This document shows positions 1-6,044 of a stretch of DNA of 6,044 bases, piece after piece. Numbering within the stretch: position 1 is the stretch's first letter; each line of letters starts with the position of its first letter. Position numbers and translations under genes: made by a program. The notes beneath the pieces were generated by a model. It ran no database searches, was not told the origin of the DNA, and was given only the letters and a program-made list of their open reading frames with translations. The stretch is from an uncultured Akkermansia sp. (GTDB lineage: Bacteria; Verrucomicrobiota; Verrucomicrobiia; Verrucomicrobiales; Akkermansiaceae). The stretch lies in assembly GCA_947585525.1 (NCBI GenBank), contig CANPXA010000110.1, positions 1 to 6,044 on the forward strand. The letters are read 5' to 3'.

Positions 1-581
1 ACACATAATGATTTCATGGGGTAGAACCTATACTCCCTGTAAACGCTGTAGTGAGACGCCTGACGCAGCTCCTTGAGCACCTCGAGTTTCTCTTCAAGCG
101 ACCATGATTCGCTCGAGGCGCTATCCTCCAGGATTTCCGCGAATTCCTCGTGAAGGTCAGAGAGTTCCAGATAATCATCCTCATCAATGGTGCTATCGGC
201 TTTCTCCTGGAGCGTATGGATGAACTTCAGTATGGTTCGAGCTACCAACCGTCCGTTACCTTTCTCCAACTCCGGCTTCAAGGTGTCCAGCACATCTCCC
301 ATTCCTCTTGTCACAGCCGTCCAATTGATACCATACCCATTATATTTACCATTCCAGCCCATCTTCTTCTCCATGCGAGTGAACAGCCTTTCCACCCTAT
401 TTGCAAACTTCTCTTCCAAAGACGGGAATTGGACAAAATTCTCGCACAACCAGTCGTTCAATTCGCAGGCATAATCCGCATTGCGCTGCGCCTGCTTCTG
501 CACAAACTTTCTTAATTCGTCCGCGGGTACCTGTTCCAAAAGTTTTTTCGATACTAATGCTGTCTTATTCTTACGCTCCAT
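1..581 (-). CDS. Hypothetical helical protein, 5' part only (runs off left edge)
   Basis: The minus-strand frame is open from an ATG at 581 to the left edge: 193 full codons, no stop, so the C-terminus is missing. An in-frame TAG lies four codons before this ATG, which makes it the first possible ATG start. Only a weak GAGTGA precedes it. The protein begins MERKNKTALVSKKLLEQV and is hydrophilic and helix-rich. Residues 14-50 (LLEQVPADELRKFVQKQAQR, then DWLCENF) resemble the 'decide whether to act on each residue layer' helical pattern of proteins that carry or accompany bacterial SWIM zinc fingers. A later stretch with GWNGKYNGYGINW, then GMGDVLDTL and ARTILKFIHTLQE, also fits that helical-repeat style. 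No zinc-finger cysteines are visible in this part. The family link is from memory of sequence style and is tentative. No function can be given. It is transcribed divergently from the operon starting at 1161. Plus-strand frames over this stretch are shadows of it. Confidence 0.72.
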   Translation of the reverse strand, partial: MERKNKTALVSKKLLEQVPADELRKFVQKQAQRNADYACELNDWLCENFVQFPSLEEKFANRVERLFTRMEKKMGWNGKYNGYGINWTAVTRGMGDVLDTLKPELEKGNGRLVARTILKFIHTLQEKADSTIDEDDYLELSDLHEEFAEILEDSASSESWSLEEKLEVLKELRQASHYSVYREYRFYPMKSLC

Positions 582-667
582 GGGTTCACTCTAACACACG
601 ATACTCACTGAACGCAACCCTAAAACACCGGGTAAACGTGAGGAGTTTGCCCTCAACACAAACCAGG

Positions 668-695
668 GGCAACCGCATTAGAAAATGCGGTTGCC
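668..695. repeat. Perfect 12-bp inverted repeat with AGAA loop
   Basis: The arms GGCAACCGCATT (668-679) and AATGCGGTTGCC (684-695) are exact reverse complements around a 4-base loop. Neither strand has a T-run straight after the stem, so a classical intrinsic terminator is not supported, although the stem is strong enough to form in RNA. It lies 87 bp upstream of the minus-strand start codon. It could be a structured leader of that gene, a degraded terminator, or the end of a small non-coding mobile element; the sequence alone does not decide. Confidence 0.85.
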
Positions 696-700
696 ATTTA

Positions 701-714
701 CGATTTGCGATTTG
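701..714. repeat. Tandem heptamer CGATTTG x2
   Basis: CGATTTG occurs twice head to tail (701-707 and 708-714), directly after the 12-bp hairpin and running into the next stem-loop. Too short to be meaningful alone, but part of a compact block of repeats. Confidence 0.6.
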
Positions 715-755
715 TTGATAATGTGCGCATTGCGCAAATTTTTTGAATCATCAAC
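714..755 (+). other. Two-part stem-loop with T-run in its 3' arm
   Basis: The outer arms GTTGATAAT (714-722) and ATCATCAAC (747-755) pair at 8 of 9 positions. Inside them TGCGC (724-728) and GCGCA (732-736) pair around the loop ATT and are followed by AATTTTTT (737-744). Read on the plus strand, the inner hairpin plus T6 looks like a weak intrinsic terminator with a 5-bp stem. No plus-strand gene lies upstream for it to terminate, so it might instead block antisense read-through or be a folded non-coding element. Transcription of this block is not demonstrated. Confidence 0.4.
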
Positions 756-780
756 GTACGTGGGAGGGGTCTTCAAAGTC

Positions 781-839
781 GTCATCATGATGACCGCTTG
801 TTATCATGATTTTTGATAGGTATCAACAGTGATATCAAC
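781..839. promoter_or_regulatory. Cluster of short dyads, possible operator region
   Basis: GTCATCATGATGAC (781-794) is a perfect 14-bp palindrome. Its core ATCATGAT recurs at 803-810, 19 bp on. TTGATA-GG-TATCAA (813-826) is another dyad, and TATCAAC occurs at 821-827 and again at 833-839, 12 bp apart; TGTTGATA at 713-720 is the inverted form. Spacing near whole helical turns for some copies and the place between two divergent genes suggest protein binding sites. No regulator can be named. Confidence 0.4.
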
Positions 840-860
840 CAATAAGAGCATTCTCTCCTT

Positions 861-910
861 TGATGAGCTTCTTTCAAATGCGTTTACCCTGACACAAGCC
901 TGATGAGCTT
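861..910 (+). repeat. 10-bp direct repeat TGATGAGCTT, second copy touching the -35
   Basis: TGATGAGCTT is present at 861-870 and 901-910, start to start 40 bp, close to four helical turns. The last two bases of the second copy are the first two of the predicted -35 hexamer. That placement would suit a regulator acting at this promoter. Chance duplication of a 10-mer is possible. Confidence 0.45.
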
Positions 911-937
911 GACTGGTGGAGAGTGACGTGGTAGAAT
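909..937 (+). promoter_or_regulatory. Sigma-70-type promoter for the membrane-protein operon
   Basis: TTGACT (909-914, one mismatch to TTGACA) and TAGAAT (932-937, one mismatch to TATAAT) are separated by exactly 17 bp. The expected start point is about 943-945. It points to the gene at 1161 and is the best promoter match seen in the intergenic region. A weaker TAGTAT at 1128-1133 has no matching -35. Confidence 0.65.
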
Positions 938-943
938 ACGACA

Positions 944-1160
944 GTTCCGTTCAGGGATAACAAGCTGCTACCTATCCGTCTGTCCTAACGAGAGGTTGCG
1001 CATATCGGAGCAGCGCGTTCACGATGATGGAACGAACAGACACGAACGTGTTCGGGTGCAGGATGACGGCGAAAGCGTTGGAATCAAAATGCCGGACGCA
1101 GGCACATCGTATGACATGACAAATCTGTAGTATAAACAAACGCTTGACGCCTGAGCCCTC
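944..1160 (+). other. Long 5' leader of the operon (inferred)
   Basis: If transcription starts near 944 the mRNA has about 217 nt before the ATG at 1161. It contains a small hairpin, CGAAC-GT-GTTCG (1043-1054), and a 31-codon reading frame (1024-1119) with no well-spaced ribosome site (GGAG at 1007-1010 is 13 nt away). No known riboswitch is recognised and no terminator-like T-run occurs, so attenuation is not evident. The extent depends on the promoter call. Confidence 0.4.
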
Positions 1161-3701
1161 ATGTCCTACCAGATCATCCACACCAATGTATATCACCGGC
1201 AAGGGGCGATCGCAACCGATGCCGAGGTGCTGGCTCGCAGCGTCCGTTTCCCCGTCCAACTGGAGGAGGAACTGCTCAAACAAGTTGACCGAGCCGTACC
1301 GGAAGAGATGGGGCTGTGCGGACCTTGTTACAGCTATCATTGCGTAGGTGAGGCCTCAGAGCGACTGCATGTACTCACCTGCTCGACTTGCGAGGGGGGA
1401 GGAGAAGCCGCAACAACTCTCGTACACCATATCGTTCTCACAGAAGCGGAGCTCTTGACGTTAAGAGCTGCAAAAAGACCCGTTACACCGGCGGGAATCG
1501 CTCTCCTCTTGGAACGGCAAGGAATATGGATACACAGTGAGCTTGATCTGATGCAGAGGGAGTCGGATACCTCCGTTCTGAGGCTTGCTGTCTCCTGTCC
1601 TGATTCGGACAATCACCCCGCGTGGTTCATCTTTACCGGAGACAACGCGAACGCACACATTTTGGCGAATCCGCCCTACTCGGAAGGATGTCTCCTGCTC
1701 GTTCCCCCGGGAACGTGGACACGAGATCTGCTGCGTCTCATACACGAGAGTGACTCTCTTGACGGACAACGGGGCTGGGGAACACCCTTCTGCACCCATG
1801 CGAACAAAACCGATGCTACCTGCGTCAAGCAACGGCTTTTCTGCGCTGCGCAAGCTCCCTTACATGAGTTTGAACAAGCCACACACCTACCCGTGCTGGA
1901 GATAAAGCGCGGGATCCGTGGGCAGGAAACGATTAGCGCGAAGCCTTTACAAGCTGTACCGAGGGAATCGACACTAATGGCAAAACCGCTCGAAGGATCG
2001 ACGGGGCACGTCTCACCTCCTTCAACAAGCCGTTTGGAATCTCTTCCTCAACCCTTCTGTCGTTACACCGAATACACGAACGAGAATCTCATTGAGTTGT
2101 CCTCACCCGATCAACTCGCCTCCTCACGAAGTTGGCTGTTCAGCATCGTTGGGACGACGGCTGTTGCCTCCATCATCATCAGCACTGCCCTGTGGTTTTT
2201 CTTCGGCGGAGGGAACGATGGAAAGGAGGAAGAATGGAGCAACATCCCTTTTCTTCATCACCAAGCAGCTCCCGAACTCCCAACCGAGGAACAAACTGAG
2301 GAAGTAACCCTTGAGGACAATATCGAACCGAATCGGCAGGAAGAGTCATCTGCTCAACCCTCTGTCTCTCACAAGGAGCCTGCCCCTGAGACAGCGACTG
2401 CCTCCACACAACCGGGTTCTGTCCAACCCCCAGGCGACACGAGCGCGGAACGGGTATCCTCTCCGAATCCATCCCCGTCCCCCCTTCCGGGAAAGATGAA
2501 AGCCTATTTTTCCGGGAACACTTTGCCGAGTGAGCTTCTGCCGGAAGACACCGCGGAGTTCACAAGCGGGCGATTGATCCTGTGGTACCGCACGGATACC
2601 TCCGGTTCCGGAATTCCGAAACAACAGATCGTCATCCTCAAGGAAGGAGAAAACTCTCTCAGAATCAAAAAATCAGGAGGGGGCTACTATCAATTCACGG
2701 TTATGCGAGGAAAAGAACGCGACACCGAATATCCGGAGGTCCTTGTAAGCGTTTCCCACGGCAAACTGAGAGAATGCAGCGTCAAGAATATGCCCGCAGC
2801 TGTACAAATCCCCGTCCTCGATGCTCAGGGGGGCTCTCTGAATTATTCCCTGCTCATCCCGGAGGTGAAGACGCGCATCTACCCCACTCAGCGGAACGAC
2901 CTGTCACAAGCAGATACCCCCTTGCACATCTCCCATCTCGACTCTTGCCTCACGGTCTCCAAATATGAAATCAAACCCATTCTGCGCGGTAAAAATTATC
3001 CGTGGATATCCATGCTCTCCCAGCAAACCTGCGAGTTCGAACCGGAGATGACGCTCTACCTGCCTCTCTTCGACGCACCAAACCGCATTGTGGTGGCACC
3101 AACAAAAGGAGCCTATACCTGCGATCTTCGCCCCTACCCGACAGATGAATCAGGTGTACAGGCGGTGGGCTGTCGGGTGAAGCAGGTGTTTGACTGCCGT
3201 GCAGCTGTACGCGCGGCACTGCGTTCCTACGCTCATTCGGCACGACAGGGTCATGCAGCGGAGAACACTGTGGCGCATCTCTACTACGTGCTCAACGAGC
3301 TGAATGAGGCTCGCGGGAAAGAGCGACGCGAGCGGATCATCGACTATTACGCCTCCCTCTTTCGTGCCACCCAATTTGGTGATTTCCTACGTGAAAATGT
3401 TCTCAAGGGATATGAAGAACTCATGCCGACCCGTAGGGACATCCGCGAAAACATGGACTCCGTACATGCAGCATCTCCGACACTGCGAAACAAGCTTATG
3501 GTGCGTGAAAACGGTGAATTGCTCCTTGAAGCCGTCAGAAAATCATTTGCAGATATCATCCAGAGCGTCTATGATGATGAGCGCAAAAAATTCACAGAAT
3601 CTTCTCTCCCGTCGTTCAACATCAAACTCACAAGAGTACAGTTCAACAAGAAAGGTGAGTTGATCTGGGTTTTTGAACTGAGTGTTTTATCGTCCGCTTA
3701 A
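1161..3701 (+). CDS. Membrane-anchored GAP1-N2-like protein (846 aa)
   Basis: The start is the ATG at 1161: an in-frame TGA ends 7 bases before it, and no Shine-Dalgarno is present. Residues 1-235 resemble the GAP1-N2 domain (GTPase-associated protein 1) of predicted GTPase-based conflict systems: MSYQIIHTNV at the start, Y57-S58-Y59-H60, TTLVHHIVL (85-93; family HHVVL), PAGIALLLE (110-118), LLLVPPGTW (178-186; family YPPGTD) and GWGTPFCTH (205-213; family W-x-VTFTTY). This matching is from memory of the family, not an alignment. One membrane segment spans about 325-348, with R323 before it and EEE after it, so the N-terminus is probably cytoplasmic. Residues 355-445 are a disordered Pro/Glu/Ser/Thr-rich linker. 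Residues 446-846 are unrecognised: a beta-rich first part, then a helical part (680-810). C53, C56, C74 and C77 form two CxxC pairs inside the N-terminal domain. It is first gene of a tight operon; no GTPase is adjacent. ORF integrity is certain, the domain call moderate. Confidence 0.85.
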   Translation: MSYQIIHTNVYHRQGAIATDAEVLARSVRFPVQLEEELLKQVDRAVPEEMGLCGPCYSYHCVGEASERLHVLTCSTCEGGGEAATTLVHHIVLTEAELLTLRAAKRPVTPAGIALLLERQGIWIHSELDLMQRESDTSVLRLAVSCPDSDNHPAWFIFTGDNANAHILANPPYSEGCLLLVPPGTWTRDLLRLIHESDSLDGQRGWGTPFCTHANKTDATCVKQRLFCAAQAPLHEFEQATHLPVLEIKRGIRGQETISAKPLQAVPRESTLMAKPLEGSTGHVSPPSTSRLESLPQPFCRYTEYTNENLIELSSPDQLASSRSWLFSIVGTTAVASIIISTALWFFFGGGNDGKEEEWSNIPFLHHQAAPELPTEEQTEEVTLEDNIEPNRQEESSAQPSVSHKEPAPETATASTQPGSVQPPGDTSAERVSSPNPSPSPLPGKMKAYFSGNTLPSELLPEDTAEFTSGRLILWYRTDTSGSGIPKQQIVILKEGENSLRIKKSGGGYYQFTVMRGKERDTEYPEVLVSVSHGKLRECSVKNMPAAVQIPVLDAQGGSLNYSLLIPEVKTRIYPTQRNDLSQADTPLHISHLDSCLTVSKYEIKPILRGKNYPWISMLSQQTCEFEPEMTLYLPLFDAPNRIVVAPTKGAYTCDLRPYPTDESGVQAVGCRVKQVFDCRAAVRAALRSYAHSARQGHAAENTVAHLYYVLNELNEARGKERRERIIDYYASLFRATQFGDFLRENVLKGYEELMPTRRDIRENMDSVHAASPTLRNKLMVRENGELLLEAVRKSFADIIQSVYDDERKKFTESSLPSFNIKLTRVQFNKKGELIWVFELSVLSSA

Positions 3702-3703
3702 TG
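3699..3703 (+). other. TAATG stop/start overlap (translational coupling)
   Basis: The TAA of the first gene (3699-3701) and the ATG of the second (3701-3703) share one base. No Shine-Dalgarno precedes the ATG, so reinitiation by the terminating ribosome is the likely way the second protein is made, tying the amounts of the two proteins together. Confidence 0.75.
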
Positions 3704-5839
3704 TCACGCGCCTCCCATCAATCACCTTGGCGAACGCTTCGCCGTCTTGCTTTATCCGGAAAGAGGGATGAAGCGGAAGCGTTCTTGTTGCGTATGCTCA
3801 AAGACAACCCGGACGACAGAGAGGTCAGAGCCGAGTTAACCCGTCTCCGAACGGGGCAAAGTTTGCTCTGCACGGAGAGCAAAAAAGAACGCAAAAAGCG
3901 GGTTTCCCAGGAGGTACGGGAAGCCATTGACGAAGCCATTCGACGTTACGGGGAGCCGCATATCCTCTCTTGCTCTTCCTCCGACGACCTCCATGCTCTC
4001 CGTAAGCAGTTAAAAAATCAACTCAGCCTCCTCAAAGAAAACAAGACACCGGCACCGCAAGGCACGGCGGACTTTTGTCGAATGCTGGAAAGAGAACTGA
4101 GTCGGCGACGAAAGAAAGGCTCGCGCGTCTTGTTCCGATGGCTCGGCGGCAGCTTTCTCGTTCTTCTCGCGGCAGTGGGTGCCTTGTGGCTACTGCATCG
4201 ACGGGCGCTCTCCCTCTGCGACCAGCTGGAAGCCTCCCTCAGAGCGAACGAATGGAAAAAAACAGAACAACTTCTGCAGGCAACGGATACCGGTATTAAT
4301 CGACTCCTTGCCAAAAAAGTGGAGGTCCTGACGGGGATGGTGAAGCGTTGGCAACAGAGCGTGCCACGTCGAGCTGCCGAATTCGCCCAGAAAATCAGCC
4401 TCTACAAAAAGCACCATGCCGTCTCATCCATCAGCATGGAAGAGCGGAGTGAACTCCTGAGACAAATACGTGCCCTGCCGGAACCCTTTTCCAAGAAATT
4501 ATTGGCCGATTGGGATGAGCTGTGTCGCCCGGAGCGCGAAGTGCTCGAACAGCAAAAACAGGAAACTGTCTCCCGCCTTACATTCCCCTACCCTCAACCA
4601 AAACTCAGCGGGAATCCGGATGAGGACCTCCCCGTGTTACGTACCGCTGACAAGGAACTCTCCGCCCTGCTGAAAGACTTTTGTAACGCGCAGACCCTCT
4701 TCGATCTCGATTCGTCCATCATAGCCCCGAACAAAGCCATCGCTGACAGCGTAGCGCAATGCCTATCTGATGCTGAGCAACTGAAACGCGCTCAGGTTCT
4801 TCTTGGCACCGCCCGCACATATGGAGAACATCTCCACTCACTGAAGGAATTCAAACCTGTCCTGTACGCGCCGGCTCGGCAAGCCTATACTTGCAGTCAG
4901 AAACTCCCCGCGACGGAAGAGGAGATGCAGGCCATGCTGCGTTCCATGCGGCATCATATCCCCCAACACCTCCCGGACCACATTCTGAAGGCCATCCTGC
5001 ACAGAGGACCCAGTTTTGGTGAACACGCCCCGGCCTCTGTGGAGCACCTGCATATCATGGAGGAGCTCTTCACCTCATCCACCCTGCGTCAAGTTCTTTA
5101 CGAGATCGTGACTCTCGATGGCCGTGTCATCTACTCCAATGAGGCGCCGAAATTGACAGAAGAAGGAGGCGCACACCTGGTACGCTCAGACATGGATCCT
5201 CAATACAAGCCCGACGAGAACGCTCAAATCTTTCTGCCGATAGCCGCCGGCATGAGAGTGCGTTGTATCGACCCCCGTCCACTTCTCAAAGCCGCGCGCC
5301 TGGAACGCGCCACGTTTTTCCTCACGGCGAACCTACCGGATCTGCTCGGGCGCATCACTTGCATCCAAGATGAGAACTGCCCCGCCCTGGCGAAAGCATA
5401 CATCTTCAACACATTACTAAAAATTATACACACACATCCCAAGCAGAAAGTCCTCGGACTCCGTTTTGCTCCCACCATGGAGAAAGACATCCGTTCCTTC
5501 CTGGAATTGAGGAAGCGTCTGAATGCCCCCCTTATTCCGAACTGCTGGCTGAGTCGCTCCTCGGCAGCAACCGACGCCGAACTAGCGTTCAATGAATGGT
5601 TTCGTGATCACGCACACCGTGACTACTCAGCCGAAATGAAGCGTAACCTCGAGATTGTCCTGAAAGGACGTTCCCACTACATCGGCTTCATCGATGTCAA
5701 CTCCAAGCCCCATTTCAAAGCATCTTATTCTTCCGATTCCGGCACCTTGCGTTACTTCTCCAAGGGTCAGCTTGTCGCCTCTCCCGCCGAGGAGCCCCTT
5801 CAATCTCCGGATCCCTTTTCACCCATCTTCCGCGATTAA
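3701..5839 (+). CDS. Unknown single-pass membrane protein, partner of upstream gene (712 aa)
   Basis: I do not recognise the family. Residues 10-50 (WRTLRRLALSGKRDEAEAFL, then LKDNPDDREVRAEL) form a TPR-like helical pair. Residues 60-135 are charged and helical, with coiled-coil character around 95-112. RRRKK (135-139) precedes a membrane segment at about 144-165 (FLVLLAAVGALWLL core), so by the positive-inside rule the N-terminus is cytoplasmic and about 545 C-terminal residues lie outside; H166-R168 after the segment weakens this. Residues 170-470 are mostly amphipathic helices. From about 465 on strands appear (VLYEIVTLDGRVIYSNE), then a helical stretch and a C-terminal part with YIGFIDVNSKPHF (660-672) and a Pro/Ser-rich tail ending SPIFRD. 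There are no catalytic motifs, signal peptide or Walker boxes. It overlaps the upstream stop by one base and mirrors that protein's layout (soluble N-domain, one membrane span, long tail), which suggests the two form a complex. The phosphoesterase follows after 6 nt. Confidence 0.85.
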   Translation: MSRASHQSPWRTLRRLALSGKRDEAEAFLLRMLKDNPDDREVRAELTRLRTGQSLLCTESKKERKKRVSQEVREAIDEAIRRYGEPHILSCSSSDDLHALRKQLKNQLSLLKENKTPAPQGTADFCRMLERELSRRRKKGSRVLFRWLGGSFLVLLAAVGALWLLHRRALSLCDQLEASLRANEWKKTEQLLQATDTGINRLLAKKVEVLTGMVKRWQQSVPRRAAEFAQKISLYKKHHAVSSISMEERSELLRQIRALPEPFSKKLLADWDELCRPEREVLEQQKQETVSRLTFPYPQPKLSGNPDEDLPVLRTADKELSALLKDFCNAQTLFDLDSSIIAPNKAIADSVAQCLSDAEQLKRAQVLLGTARTYGEHLHSLKEFKPVLYAPARQAYTCSQKLPATEEEMQAMLRSMRHHIPQHLPDHILKAILHRGPSFGEHAPASVEHLHIMEELFTSSTLRQVLYEIVTLDGRVIYSNEAPKLTEEGGAHLVRSDMDPQYKPDENAQIFLPIAAGMRVRCIDPRPLLKAARLERATFFLTANLPDLLGRITCIQDENCPALAKAYIFNTLLKIIHTHPKQKVLGLRFAPTMEKDIRSFLELRKRLNAPLIPNCWLSRSSAATDAELAFNEWFRDHAHRDYSAEMKRNLEIVLKGRSHYIGFIDVNSKPHFKASYSSDSGTLRYFSKGQLVASPAEEPLQSPDPFSPIFRD

Positions 5840-5845
5840 AAGATC

Positions 5846-6044
5846 ATGCTTGTAGCTATTATGTCAGATGTCCACGATGAGGAAGAGTCTCTGAAGCGAG
5901 CCCTGAATCTGGCAGAAAAGGCCGGTTGCACGCATCTGTTGTACTTGGGGGATTTTGTGAGCACAGCCACCCTGCGCTGTATGCGGGCAACGTGGAGACA
6001 TCCTATGGACATCGTCGCGGGAAACAATGACTATCCCCGCTCTG
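5846..6044 (+). CDS. YfcE/MJ0936-type metallophosphoesterase, N-terminal 66 residues
   Basis: The frame opens with ATG at 5846 and continues off the right edge (66 full codons). The N-terminus shows the first three metal-binding motifs of calcineurin-like phosphoesterases in the usual order: SDVHD (D8, H10), LGD (D36) and GNND (N60, D62). Short spacing between them and the GNND form, where many family members have GNCD or GNHE, fits the compact YfcE/MJ0936 group of dinuclear-metal phosphodiesterases, normally 150-180 aa and cytoplasmic. The later histidine motifs lie outside the window. The ATG at 5846 is chosen because the first beta strand (LVAIMSD) needs it; M6 would cut it. It lies 6 nt after the upstream stop with no clear ribosome site, so it is probably cotranscribed. 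Its natural substrate and any functional link to the membrane proteins are unknown. Confidence 0.88.
   Translation, partial: MLVAIMSDVHDEEESLKRALNLAEKAGCTHLLYLGDFVSTATLRCMRATWRHPMDIVAGNNDYPRS

Larger units (their letters stand above)
582..1160. other. Divergent intergenic region without a supported gene
   Basis: No frame on either strand here gives a convincing protein. The left half (about 660-840) is rich in hairpins and short dyads. The right half holds a good plus-strand promoter and a long leader. The individual elements are listed separately. No tRNA, rRNA, CRISPR array or insertion-sequence gene was seen. No convincing promoter for the minus-strand gene was found; a TTGCGT 17 bp upstream of TTAGAG would put the -10 almost on the start codon and is not called. 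Confidence 0.7.

Noticed and set aside
150..718. Plus-strand frames over the left-edge gene
   Set aside because: Composition is that of antisense shadow; the minus-strand frame is open for the full 581 bases with a coherent helical protein.
724..744. Intrinsic terminator on the plus strand
   Set aside because: The stem is only 5 bp and no plus-strand gene precedes it, so it is described only as part of a stem-loop.
1024..1119. 31-codon plus-strand frame in the leader
   Set aside because: No properly spaced ribosome site, no membrane or repeated-codon signature, and length expected by chance.
1128..1133. Second promoter (TAGTAT) close to the first operon gene
   Set aside because: No -35 at the proper distance (CATCGT) and no correctly spaced extended -10.
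582..1160. CRISPR array or tRNA-linked attachment site
   Set aside because: Repeats are too short and not regularly spaced with unique spacers, and no tRNA-like fold or integrase gene is present.
972..1340. 122-codon minus-strand frame spanning the leader and the start of the first operon gene
   Set aside because: It overlaps the well supported N-terminal domain in antisense, shows no recognisable motif and would contradict the promoter at 909-937.
2179..2624. Minus-strand frames opposite the linker of the first operon gene
   Set aside because: Arg/Gly-rich antisense shadows of the Pro/Ser/Thr-rich linker codons.

Overview
The window looks like chromosomal DNA of a moderately GC-rich Gram-negative-type bacterium. 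The style of the proteins (a GTPase-associated-protein-like N-terminus, single-pass membrane proteins with long hydrophilic tails, almost no Shine-Dalgarno signals) would fit the Planctomycetota/Verrucomicrobiota group. That placement is an impression from protein style, not from any marker gene.

Layout. Positions 1-581 hold the 5' part of a minus-strand gene that runs off the left edge. It encodes a helical protein of uncertain family. Positions 582-1160 are a gene-free divergent intergenic region with structured DNA: a perfect 12-bp hairpin (668-695), a tandem heptamer (701-714), a two-part stem-loop (714-755), a cluster of short dyads (781-839), a 10-bp direct repeat (861 and 901) and a strong sigma-70-type promoter (TTGACT, 17 bp, TAGAAT; 909-937). 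A leader of about 217 nt follows before the first plus-strand gene.

From 1161 to the right edge three plus-strand genes are packed tightly. The first (1161-3701, 846 aa) has an N-terminal domain of about 230 residues that resembles the GAP1-N2 type (GTPase-associated protein 1, N-terminal) of predicted NTP-dependent conflict systems. It continues with a single membrane segment, a Pro/Glu/Ser/Thr-rich linker and a C-terminal region I do not recognise. The second (3701-5839, 712 aa) starts on the last base of the first gene's stop codon. It also has a short soluble N-terminus (one TPR-like helical pair), a basic stretch, one membrane segment and a long unrecognised C-terminal part. The third (5846 to beyond the edge) is a YfcE/MJ0936-type calcineurin-like metallophosphoesterase, 6 nt downstream.

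The most interesting object is the pair of single-pass membrane proteins: a GAP1-N2-like protein fused to a membrane anchor and translationally coupled to an unknown membrane partner, with its own promoter and no GTPase gene visible here. If the GAP1-N2 assignment holds, this would be a membrane-anchored variant of a GTPase-linked conflict or signalling module. Its GTPase, if any, would lie right of the window or elsewhere in the genome. The functional link to the phosphoesterase rests on spacing alone.
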